Position numbers and translations under genes: made by a program. Below, one piece after another: positions 7,117-13,786 of a DNA stretch of 17,479 nt. Below the pieces are notes generated by a model. It was not told where the DNA came from and did no database searches. It saw nothing but the letters and a program-made list of their open reading frames with translations. This stretch comes from Caldifarciminota bacterium (lineage in GTDB: Bacteria; Hydrothermota; Hydrothermia; LBFQ01; DSFT01): NCBI GenBank assembly GCA_015494735.1, contig WGAQ01000004.1, positions 1-17,479 on the forward strand, written 5' to 3'. Within the stretch, counting starts at the first letter, position 1; every line of letters starts with the position of its first letter.

Positions 7117-7120
7117 AATT
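7112..7120 (+). promoter_or_regulatory. -10 element TTTAGAATT built on the upstream stop codon
   Basis: The hexamer TAGAAT (7114-7119) begins with the TAG stop codon of the DUF354 gene. The next ATG lies nine bases after the hexamer with no Shine-Dalgarno site between, so transcription from here would give a leaderless mRNA or a leader of about three bases. Confidence 0.55.
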
Positions 7121-7128
7121 TTGGTCCG

Positions 7129-7950
7129 ATGGAACTGGATAATCTGTGGAAGGGGGTTCGTGCTGAGGTGGAGGACTTCCTGAATGGATATCTTCCTCCG
7201 GAGGACAGGCGTCCTGCCATTCTCAATGATGCTATAAGGTATGCGGTCTTTTCGGGGGGGAAGAGGATTCGGCCCCTGCTCGTGTATCTCGGGTACGAAC
7301 TGGAGAGGGGGGTGTTCCCGTTCGGGGATGAAGAGGTGATTAAAGCTGCATCTGCCATAGAGCTGATTCATACGTTTACTCTGGTTAATGATGATCTTCC
7401 CCCTATAGATAACGATGATTACAGGAGGGGGAAGCCCACTGTTCACAGAAAATTCGGGGAGGACATCGCCATACTCACGGGGGATGCCCTGTTCGTATAC
7501 GCCATCGATTTGCTGTCCGATGTAAACGAGGGGGTCAGAAAGACTGTAATCGATTCCCTGAAGTATGCTATAGAAGGGCAGGTTCTGGACCTTAGGGAGG
7601 ATATTGGTACTGTGGAGGAGGTGCTCATGGTCCACAGGTACAAGACCGGAGAGCTCATGAGGGCGAGCCTCCTTTCCGGATATATACTGGCCGGCGGTGA
7701 GAATACGGATGTTGTTGAAAGTCTCGCTTACAGCTTCGGAAAGATATTCCAGATTACCGATGACATAATAGATGCAGCGGATGGAAAGGTGGAGAAGGCT
7801 TCCATAATTCGATTCATGAGCCGGGAAGAGGCCATGGCTCTGGTGGAGGGGGAACTTTCGAAGGTCCTGAGTCAGATAGACAGGGTTTTCGGCGACAGGG
7901 GAACCCTTCTGAAGGAACTCTTCGAACTGGTGGCCCATAGAAGAAAATGA
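7129..7950 (+). CDS. Short-chain polyprenyl diphosphate synthase (farnesyl/geranylgeranyl type)
   Basis: This enzyme joins isopentenyl diphosphate to an allylic diphosphate to make C15-C20 precursors of carrier lipids and quinones. The landmarks are intact: GGKRIRP (43-49), the first Asp-rich motif DDLPPID (88-94) followed by NDDYRRGKP, 'LTGDALF' (116-122), 'KTGELMRAS' (172-180), and the second Asp-rich motif DDIID (211-215) in 'GKIFQITDDIID'. Phe83 lies five residues before the first Asp motif; a large residue there favours short products. It has 273 residues, somewhat short, and the usual lid after DDIID with repeated GK and a Thr-Tyr pair is replaced by a brief 'AADGKVEKASII'. The ATG follows a -10 element closely. 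The stop overlaps the next gene as ATGA. Choosing between FPP and GGPP is not possible by eye. Confidence 0.9.
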   Translation: MELDNLWKGVRAEVEDFLNGYLPPEDRRPAILNDAIRYAVFSGGKRIRPLLVYLGYELERGVFPFGDEEVIKAASAIELIHTFTLVNDDLPPIDNDDYRRGKPTVHRKFGEDIAILTGDALFVYAIDLLSDVNEGVRKTVIDSLKYAIEGQVLDLREDIGTVEEVLMVHRYKTGELMRASLLSGYILAGGENTDVVESLAYSFGKIFQITDDIIDAADGKVEKASIIRFMSREEAMALVEGELSKVLSQIDRVFGDRGTLLKELFELVAHRRK

Positions 7951-8384
7951 ACAGGGTATTCCTCACCGCCTTCATAACGGTAATCATAGCCCAGATTCTG
8001 AAGATCATCTACAACTTCGTGAGGGAGGGGAAGGTGGACTTTCGCATCATAACTTCCACTGGGGGGATGCCATCCTCCCACAGCGCCTCCGTCATGGCCC
8101 TCACGACTGCCGTGGGTATAGAGTCCGGCTGGAATTCCCCCCTCTTCGGCGTGACCCTCTTCTTCAGTTTGATAGTCATGTACGATGCAGCAGGGATAAG
8201 GCGGGCGGCTGGGCGGCAGGCGGAGATACTGAACAGGATAATGGACGACCTGTATCAGGGGCGCACCCTCTACGAGGAGGGGGAGAAGTTGAAGGAACTG
8301 CTCGGACACACGCCCGTGGAGGTGATAGTGGGGGCGATTCTCGGTGTGGTGGTGGCCCTGATGCTGTACAAGTACGTGTGGTAA
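7947..8384 (+). CDS. Divergent PAP2 family (DUF212/YuiD-like) membrane protein
   Basis: This 145-residue protein has the hallmarks of the divergent PAP2 family. These are 'TSTGGMPSSHSASVMALTTAVG' (about 36-57) with the PSSHS core, 'YDAAGIRRAAGRQAEILN', and the terminal 'LGHTPVEVIVGAILG' before the last helix. The PSSHSA box equals motif 2 of the PAP2 lipid phosphatases, while the usual histidine of motif 3 is replaced by the family's own HTPVEV box. A phosphatase role on an isoprenoid or lipid phosphate is therefore plausible, but the activity of the family is not settled to my knowledge. Helices lie near 1-20, 45-75 and 122-142. It is translationally coupled (ATGA) to the polyprenyl diphosphate synthase, which supports a carrier-lipid role. 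Its stop codon directly abuts that of the converging gene. Confidence 0.88.
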   Translation: MNRVFLTAFITVIIAQILKIIYNFVREGKVDFRIITSTGGMPSSHSASVMALTTAVGIESGWNSPLFGVTLFFSLIVMYDAAGIRRAAGRQAEILNRIMDDLYQGRTLYEEGEKLKELLGHTPVEVIVGAILGVVVALMLYKYVW

Positions 8385-10526
8385 TCATTCCAGTACCGTC
8401 ATGCTTCTGGTCGTTATCTGGTCTCCCACCCTGAGTCTCAGGACATAGGCTCCCGGTTCGAGGCTCAGACGGAAATCGTACTTTCCACGGGGAAGGTATC
8501 CGGCGGATTGTCTGTGTATCAACCTGCCCGAACCGGAGTATATTTCGAATCCCACGTAGGATGGTTTCTGCAGGAGTAATTGGATATTGTCGTTCAGAAT
8601 CTCTATGTGGAATGTGCCTTCCTCCTTCACGGGGACGGGGAGGGTGGTGGGGACGCTGAGGACCAGTGTCTCGAGTCCTCCGGAGGTGTCTCCGAAAATA
8701 TTCGTGTTGCTCAGGAAGGAAACGCTTTCGAAGAAGGGTTCTATGTCTCCGGCGGCATATATCTGGGTACCGACTATCTCGAGCCTGTACGGGTTGTCGT
8801 AGGCATCTCCCCCTATCACGAGGGTGGTGATGTGGTCTGAAAGGTCGGATGTCAGTTTTGAGAAGAACACGTTGCTCCTTCCAAGGCTTCCGTGCGTTCT
8901 CCTTTCTGTGGATGGACCTATGTCGCTGCTGTAGGTGTTCCCTGCGATTATGATATTGCTCCCTGCTATTTCCACATCCTCCGCCACATCGTGGCTCGAG
9001 CCTGCCACGAGGGCTGTGGCTATGAGGGTGGAGAAGTCATGAGAAATTCCCGTTACGAATGCATCCATATAACTTCCGGGGGAGGGGGTGCCGAAGACGT
9101 TGACGGGGGGCGGAAGCAGGTTATAGTCCAGTACGGAGCCCGTTATGTATATGGCCGAATGGCCCACGGCGATTGCTCTGGAAGAGGAGGAGCCGATGAA
9201 AACGGAGTTTATCGGTGTAAGGAGGGGGTCGAGCCGGGTCACGAAGCTGGCATTGGGTCCCGTTCCAAAGAGGGTCCCTCCGTTTGCAAACGTGGAGGAA
9301 CTGTCGGTGTGCCCCGTGAGATATACGGAGCTATCGCTCCCGATTTCCATATCCCTGGGGCTATCGTTACCCGTGCTTGCCAGTATGGATACTCTGTTCA
9401 GGTTGCTCAGGTTGCTGTCGATGGATATTACGTACACATCCCTTCCGTCGCTCTGACCGAATACGTTTTCGGGAATGCTGAATGCGGGGATGGAATCAGT
9501 CGTTCCTGTGAGCAGAATGTCTCCGGATGGGTGTATCTCCACATCCGATAAACCCTGATTACCCGCAGCCCCAATCACGAGTGCTCGCACCACCGAAGTC
9601 AGATTCGAATCCACCTCGAAAACCACCACGTCGGACCCCTCGGGGGTCCCTATCACGGTGGCGGGAAGACCCAGGAGGGTTGCATCCTGCGTGTACGAAG
9701 CCAGAATCAGATTTCCGCCGGGTTTACGGGACATATACACCCCGGTGTATCCTCCCTCGAAGGATGCCCCTCCTATGACTATGGTGGCATGGTGCATGGA
9801 GAGGTCCAGATTCAGTTTCGAAATGAAGAGGTCCCTGTTCCCCAGATTCCCGGCCGTATTCCTGGCGGGGGCAAATGTGGTGTAGTCCTCGGTGTATCCG
9901 GCAATGTACACTACTCCGCTTGCGGAATCCACTTCTATATCGTAGGCCGCGTCGTTCCTGGCTCCCGTGATTACTGCTGAGAATACCGGATCTATGATGA
10001 GGTCGAATCGGGAATCGTAATTCTTCGGTACCAGTTCTATATGTCCCTTGCCGGCCACTATTTCCATCTCCACTTCTCTGGCCCCCTGAAAGGCCCTGAT
10101 TTCCCTGATCAGGTGTTTCCCCTTCCCTTCGGAATCCCTGATGAGAACGGTGGTTCCCTGCATTTCCACCTCTCCTCCCCTCACCGGCAGGGTTATGGTT
10201 CTGGTGGGGGCATTCGCACGGATGCGGAAGTGGATTTCCATCTTATTGTTGCTCAGGGGTACAACCACGGCGTCCACGCTTTCCTGAATTTCCCGAATCC
10301 TCACCTGCCTGTACGCTTTGAATTCCCTTACCCCTCCCTTTTCTGCTATGAAGATACTCCCGAATTCCGCTTCTCCGATTATACCCTTTCCTTTCAGGGG
10401 CAGTCGTATATCACCTATGGACACCTCCCCTTCCGGAGAAATATGAAGGCTGCGCGATGGGAAACTGAAGAACCCTGACCCCTCCATATATACGAAGTAA
10501 GGCAGAGAGAAGACTAATACCAGCAT
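8385..10526 (-). CDS. Secreted SBBP beta-propeller protein with Por/T9SS-like C-terminal domain
   Basis: This 713-residue protein has three parts. Residues about 16-180 form a beta-rich domain ending 'FDLIIDPVFSAVITG', the usual lead-in to SBBP repeats. Residues 185-630 carry about seven diverged repeats of roughly 60 residues. Each has a 'D-I/V-E-V...VYIAGYT' type strand and a 'LFISKLNLDLS' type strand (for example 195-212, 327-343, 391-407, 515-532), which is typical of beta-propeller SBBP surface proteins. Residues 637-713 look like a Por secretion C-terminal domain: 'GFEIYSGSGRLIHRQ', 'YLPRGKYDFRLSLEPGAYVLRL', then a final strand. The N-terminus is hydrophobic (3-13) but lacks a basic residue, so it is an odd signal peptide. 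A TATAATT element ends six bases before the ATG, which implies a leaderless mRNA. The ligand or role is unknown. Confidence 0.8.
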   Translation of the reverse strand: MLVLVFSLPYFVYMEGSGFFSFPSRSLHISPEGEVSIGDIRLPLKGKGIIGEAEFGSIFIAEKGGVREFKAYRQVRIREIQESVDAVVVPLSNNKMEIHFRIRANAPTRTITLPVRGGEVEMQGTTVLIRDSEGKGKHLIREIRAFQGAREVEMEIVAGKGHIELVPKNYDSRFDLIIDPVFSAVITGARNDAAYDIEVDSASGVVYIAGYTEDYTTFAPARNTAGNLGNRDLFISKLNLDLSMHHATIVIGGASFEGGYTGVYMSRKPGGNLILASYTQDATLLGLPATVIGTPEGSDVVVFEVDSNLTSVVRALVIGAAGNQGLSDVEIHPSGDILLTGTTDSIPAFSIPENVFGQSDGRDVYVISIDSNLSNLNRVSILASTGNDSPRDMEIGSDSSVYLTGHTDSSSTFANGGTLFGTGPNASFVTRLDPLLTPINSVFIGSSSSRAIAVGHSAIYITGSVLDYNLLPPPVNVFGTPSPGSYMDAFVTGISHDFSTLIATALVAGSSHDVAEDVEIAGSNIIIAGNTYSSDIGPSTERRTHGSLGRSNVFFSKLTSDLSDHITTLVIGGDAYDNPYRLEIVGTQIYAAGDIEPFFESVSFLSNTNIFGDTSGGLETLVLSVPTTLPVPVKEEGTFHIEILNDNIQLLLQKPSYVGFEIYSGSGRLIHRQSAGYLPRGKYDFRLSLEPGAYVLRLRVGDQITTRSMTVLE

Positions 10527-10531
10527 GGGGT

Positions 10532-10540
10532 AATTATAAC
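10532..10540 (-). promoter_or_regulatory. -10 element GTTATAATT placing the start site on the ATG
   Basis: On the minus strand the hexamer TATAAT (10538 to 10533) is followed by six bases and then the ATG of the SBBP gene. The expected start site therefore falls on or beside the A of the ATG. No Shine-Dalgarno site exists. A second minus-strand TATAATT lies at 10634-10640 inside the repeat cluster and could serve as a distal promoter. Confidence 0.6.
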
Positions 10541-10564
10541 ATAACTAAACCCACATAAAATACA

Positions 10565-10640
10565 GTTCTCGTATAGGAAAACCAATTCTCGATAAGAATC
10601 GGAAATTCATCGATTTCTATAAATTTCGATAGGAATTATA
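10565..10640. repeat. Cluster of operator-like AT-rich repeats
   Basis: Three direct copies of a motif near TTCTCGATAGGAAT occur: GTTCTCGTATAGGAAA (10565-10580), AATTCTCGATAAGAATC (10584-10600) and AATTTCGATAGGAATTATA (10622-10640). A partly inverted element, GAAATTCATCGATTTC, lies at 10602-10617. The second copy is itself a palindrome (ATTCT-CGATA-AGAAT). The first three TCG cores are 20 and 21 bases apart and the fourth follows after 16. The cluster lies between divergent genes, overlaps a second TATAATT, and suggests binding sites for a dimeric regulator. Confidence 0.45.
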
Positions 10641-10706
10641 CCCTGCTCCGCGGGTTGAGGGAAATTCAGTTGAAGACTTTCTCCAAGGTGTGCCGGATGT
10701 AAGTCC

Positions 10707-10715
10707 TTTAAAATT
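10707..10715 (+). promoter_or_regulatory. -10 element TTTAAAATT for the 10735-11172 gene
   Basis: This is the same nonamer as before both tRNAs and pstC. Unlike most of the others it is followed by a clear ribosome site (AGGGAGGG at 10723-10730), so this mRNA should have a short leader of about a dozen bases with a Shine-Dalgarno site. Confidence 0.6.
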
Positions 10716-10734
10716 AAGCAAAAGGGAGGGAAAA

Positions 10735-11172
10735 ATGCTCAAGATGTTTCTGCTCCTTTTCATGTTTCTCTACGTGGTCTTTCTCGTGTTTCTCGCGCTG
10801 CGGGAAATCGAAGGGTCTCCGCAGGGGGATTGCAGCGATACGCACGTGGTGGATAAGTCCGATGTGATTACGGGATATATGGAGTCCGATTTGATGGACA
10901 GGATAATGGATGTGCTGTCCGGTCTTATCGATGAAGCACGTCCTGGCAGGGTGATGGTGGGCAGGATTTCGAAGAAGCTCGTGGAAGAAGGAATTGTCAG
11001 GGGACTCGGAAAGGTGTATCTACTCTACGGGACCACCAGTACAGATTACGGAGAGCGGGTCATCGGGGCGGTGGTCGATTTTCTGCGCAGGAGGGGCATA
11101 GATGCGGTGAAGACGGAGGACTTTCTGCATCCCGGCGATAAATATCACTATATATTCGTGGGTGTGTGCTGA
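10735..11172 (+). CDS. Small N-terminally anchored protein, possible LytR_C-like domain
   Basis: I do not recognise this 145-residue protein with certainty. Residues 4-22 form a single hydrophobic anchor, with the rest probably outside the inner membrane. The middle (about 42-88) is helical with mixed charge. The last 55 residues, 'GKVYLLYGTTSTDYGERVI' then 'FLRRRGIDAVKTEDF' and 'YHYIFVGVC', recall the LytR C-terminal domain pattern (a 'V.VLNGT' strand, helix, 'L...GF.V' and a closing strand). That is a weak, eye-level resemblance. ATG at 10735 is preceded by AGGGAGGG four bases upstream. An in-frame ATG at 10690 lies before the -10 element and is rejected. Two cysteines occur, one at the very end. 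Its stop codon abuts that of rfaE2. Confidence 0.7.
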   Translation: MLKMFLLLFMFLYVVFLVFLALREIEGSPQGDCSDTHVVDKSDVITGYMESDLMDRIMDVLSGLIDEARPGRVMVGRISKKLVEEGIVRGLGKVYLLYGTTSTDYGERVIGAVVDFLRRRGIDAVKTEDFLHPGDKYHYIFVGVC

Positions 11173-11646
11173 TTACTCCGCCCGGCAGTACCTCTGCCTG
11201 ATGCGCTCTATTATTCGGGATGTGGATATGCCTTCCTTCAGCGGGATTATGACCACCTCCTCCACGATGTCCCTGCCCACCACCTCCTCCGGCCTGTAAT
11301 CGCCCCCCTTCACGAGAACGTGGGGTCTGAGGAATTCTATGAGCCGGTACGGTGTGTCCTCTTCGAATGGGACCACCGCGTCCACGTACCTTATGGAGGA
11401 TATTATACTCATGCGCTCTTCCAGCGTTAGAATCGGCCTCAGGTTTCCCTTCAATCGTCTGACGGATTCATCCGTATTTATTCCAACGATGAGCATATCC
11501 CCCAGGGAGCGGGCCTGCTTCAGGACCTCCACATGACCGGGATGGATGATGTCGAACACGCCATTCGTGAACACCACTCTGCCGCCCCTCTCCCTGACAT
11601 TTTCCACCTCCCTCCGGGTCAGCTCCCAGAGGTCCCTTATTCTCAT
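11173..11646 (-). CDS. rfaE2: RfaE2-type D-glycero-beta-D-manno-heptose 1-phosphate adenylyltransferase
   Basis: This stand-alone cytidylyltransferase-fold enzyme activates heptose 1-phosphate with ATP to ADP-heptose for LPS inner core synthesis. 'VVFTNGVFDIIHPGHVEVLKQA' (about 24-45) holds the HxGH nucleotidyltransferase motif. 'LIVGINTDESVRRLKG' (52-67), 'ILTLEERMSIISSIRYVD', 'LVKGGDYRPEEVVG' and the closing 'EGISTSRIIERI' are all as in RfaE domain II. It has 157 residues, which suits the separate rather than the fused HldE form; the kinase domain (RfaE1) is not in the window. Its ATG overlaps the stop of the 704-residue gene by one base. AGGGAGGT about 13 bases upstream is the ribosome site. 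It is the last gene of the minus-strand run. Confidence 0.93.
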   Translation of the reverse strand: MRIRDLWELTRREVENVRERGGRVVFTNGVFDIIHPGHVEVLKQARSLGDMLIVGINTDESVRRLKGNLRPILTLEERMSIISSIRYVDAVVPFEEDTPYRLIEFLRPHVLVKGGDYRPEEVVGRDIVEEVVIIPLKEGISTSRIIERIRQRYCRAE

Positions 11647-13760
11647 CAGAAAAGTTTACCTCCCTTTATCTCCTGATGCAATCTGCCGTACTTCTTCGAA
11701 TAGGCTTTCTTCAGCCGATTCCTGAGCCTCTCGTCGAAGACCCTCTCCCTTAGGATTTCGGCTATGTCCTCTCCGGGATAGTCCTTCAGAAGTTCGACGA
11801 GTTCGGATACGGTCGTCTTTCCCCTTCTGACTCCCCCTCCGGAATATTCATCTTCCTCCCCCCGACCGAGGAATTCATCCGGATTCCCTTCGTACCGGAC
11901 CAGGTCGGGCACGGGCAATTCCCTTATTCCGAAGATGCGGTGCAGTATATGGGCTGTCCTGCTCGGGAGGAACCAGCGGAGGAGGGGAAGTTTGTCCTTC
12001 TCTTTCAACTGGATTCCCGTGCAGGGCTCCCGCGCCTCATCCAGGAGTTCGAGGCCATTCTTTCCCTCTGAGAGGAGAATATCCGGCCCATTCCTGCCCA
12101 CCTTTCCCCTGCAGGGCTCCGTGTGGATTCTGGCCAGTTCCTTCAGGGGTCTCCACCTGTGGGCGGCGAAGGATTTCCAGACGTATCCGGGCACGAGTCC
12201 CAGCAGCAGACCGCCCCACTTCATGAATCTCTCCTGAAGGGATGTTACGAGCCACATGACCGTGTCCCGGTAGTAGTAGAATCGGGCTCCCCTTACGGGT
12301 ATATTCAGGCGAATCATGTTGCTATCGAGCCTGTTTTCCGCGTTCTCGATTACATCGGTTATGTCCCTTTCCACGGGGGATTTGAGGTGCACCAGCTTTG
12401 TGTAATTCATGGAGGGTCTCCCTCTCCCGGTTATGACCAGTGCTATGGAATTGCTGCCGGAATGATTTACCATGACCTCCACCCTGCTGGTTCTGAAAAT
12501 CGCATCGAATGCGCTCGCGATTCTTTCGTCCCTGTCCAGAAGCAGGATTATCCTGTCCCGGACCACATCCCACAGGTAATCCACCGATGGAGCGAGGGAA
12601 GATACGTCATCCCTGCCTCTCCAGTCCATCAGTATGGTAGAGAAGGGTTTGCCCTCCATGTCCCTCTTCAGAAGGGCGGCATACTCTCCCCATCTCATGG
12701 GAGGGATAGTGGTTCCCACCACCTGCGGCCTGTAGGGCACCCCCTCTCCGGCCAGATTCAGCACCGTGGACTGGAATATCTCCCCTGCTCCCGGAGGCGT
12801 GAACACTGTAATACTGCTGATACTCTCCGCGTGCCCGAGGCCCCCTGCCCGTTTCTCCATGTAAATCTGAAGGGGAAGGAGACCGAAAGGGGGAGTGAAT
12901 ATGGCCACATTTCCATCCGGTACGAATCTCGAAATGCTGACCAGTATATCCGTTTCTTCCTCCTCCACTATGGATGCTATGGACATTATATGGGGGAATC
13001 CGGGGGCTCTTCCGGAGAACTCCGTTATCCAGTGGATATCGGAGGTGAAGCGGGGCAGGCGCTCCCACGCAGCGAGTATCTTCATGTCCGGGGATGATGG
13101 ACTTCCTATGCTGGACTTCACATCGCTCAGGTTTTCCAGGTGGGAGTAGTACCTGTTCCACATCTCCCGGAGGAAGGATTTCGAATCCTCATCCGATGGA
13201 AGGAGCACGGGGTCGTTGCGGAACAGGGATGTGGTTCTGTACAGGAGGTACAGGGATATCCATCGAAACAGAAGGTATCGGCCCGCCACTTCCATGTCCC
13301 TGCGGGGGAAGAGGGCCGTATCGAATCCCATGAATCTGGCGAATTCCACAGAGTCCTTTCCCCTTATGTTCAGACTCTGCGTCAGGTGCGGCAGATGATG
13401 CCTGCTGAGATTGAGCAGGGCAGATGCTATGAACATCTCGTCCCGGACGATGCCTCCCCTGATGACCCTGCACAGGCTGTCTTCGATATCCCCTTCCATC
13501 ACCCTGTACGCATCCGGTCCCGAATAGTACATGCATGCCAGTTTCCCGCATACCAGTACGGGAATTCCGGTTTCCTCGAATCTGGACCTGAGGCTGGAGG
13601 CTATGTGCCTTTCGAATATGCAGTCGTCCATGAGCCTCACGTGCAGTATGGGGTGCAGTCCATGGAGTCGCAATTCCAGCCATTCCCCGTAGGTGTGAAC
13701 GGTTATCTTTTCATCCCTGCATTTGCCCAATATCCTCTCGATTCTTTCGAACAATGTCAT
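11646..13760 (-). CDS. Large protein of unknown function, possible degenerate N6-DNA-methylase-like fold
   Basis: I cannot assign this 704-residue soluble protein. It has no signal peptide, and hydrophobic stretches are short. Residues 25-80 have alternating strands ('ILHVRLMDDCIFERHI', 'GIPVLVCGKLACMYY') recalling the nuclease-like N-terminal domain of some restriction-modification proteins. Residues 155-210 ('AGRYLLFRWISLYLLYRT', then 'LPSDEDSKSFLREMWNRYY') recall the helical linker before N6-adenine methylase domains. A Rossmann-like centre has 'VAIFTPPFG' (285-293), 'ITVFTPPGAGEIF' (317-329), 'FSTILMDWRG' (373-382) and 'NSIALVITGRGRP' (437-449). No intact NPPF/Y catalytic motif or DPxxGSG SAM loop is visible. 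If the relationship is real, the enzyme is probably inactive. The C-terminus (640-704) is highly charged. It sits between an outer-membrane protein and rfaE2. ATG at 13760 lacks a ribosome site. Confidence 0.75.
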   Translation of the reverse strand: MTLFERIERILGKCRDEKITVHTYGEWLELRLHGLHPILHVRLMDDCIFERHIASSLRSRFEETGIPVLVCGKLACMYYSGPDAYRVMEGDIEDSLCRVIRGGIVRDEMFIASALLNLSRHHLPHLTQSLNIRGKDSVEFARFMGFDTALFPRRDMEVAGRYLLFRWISLYLLYRTTSLFRNDPVLLPSDEDSKSFLREMWNRYYSHLENLSDVKSSIGSPSSPDMKILAAWERLPRFTSDIHWITEFSGRAPGFPHIMSIASIVEEEETDILVSISRFVPDGNVAIFTPPFGLLPLQIYMEKRAGGLGHAESISSITVFTPPGAGEIFQSTVLNLAGEGVPYRPQVVGTTIPPMRWGEYAALLKRDMEGKPFSTILMDWRGRDDVSSLAPSVDYLWDVVRDRIILLLDRDERIASAFDAIFRTSRVEVMVNHSGSNSIALVITGRGRPSMNYTKLVHLKSPVERDITDVIENAENRLDSNMIRLNIPVRGARFYYYRDTVMWLVTSLQERFMKWGGLLLGLVPGYVWKSFAAHRWRPLKELARIHTEPCRGKVGRNGPDILLSEGKNGLELLDEAREPCTGIQLKEKDKLPLLRWFLPSRTAHILHRIFGIRELPVPDLVRYEGNPDEFLGRGEEDEYSGGGVRRGKTTVSELVELLKDYPGEDIAEILRERVFDERLRNRLKKAYSKKYGRLHQEIKGGKLF

Positions 13761-13777
13761 GGCAAGTATTCAGGCCT

Positions 13778-13786
13778 AATTTTACA
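13778..13786 (-). promoter_or_regulatory. -10 element TGTAAAATT built on the upstream stop codon
   Basis: On the minus strand the hexamer TAAAAT (13784 to 13779) starts with the TAA stop codon of the Wzi-like gene. The next gene begins 18 bases after the hexamer without a Shine-Dalgarno site. This suggests an internal promoter that can express the 704-residue protein and rfaE2 apart from the upstream genes. Confidence 0.5.

Noticed and set aside
10690..10734. ATG at 10690 as start of the small anchored protein
   Set aside because: It lies upstream of the -10 element and has no ribosome site, whereas ATG at 10735 has AGGGAGGG four bases before it and begins the hydrophobic anchor.
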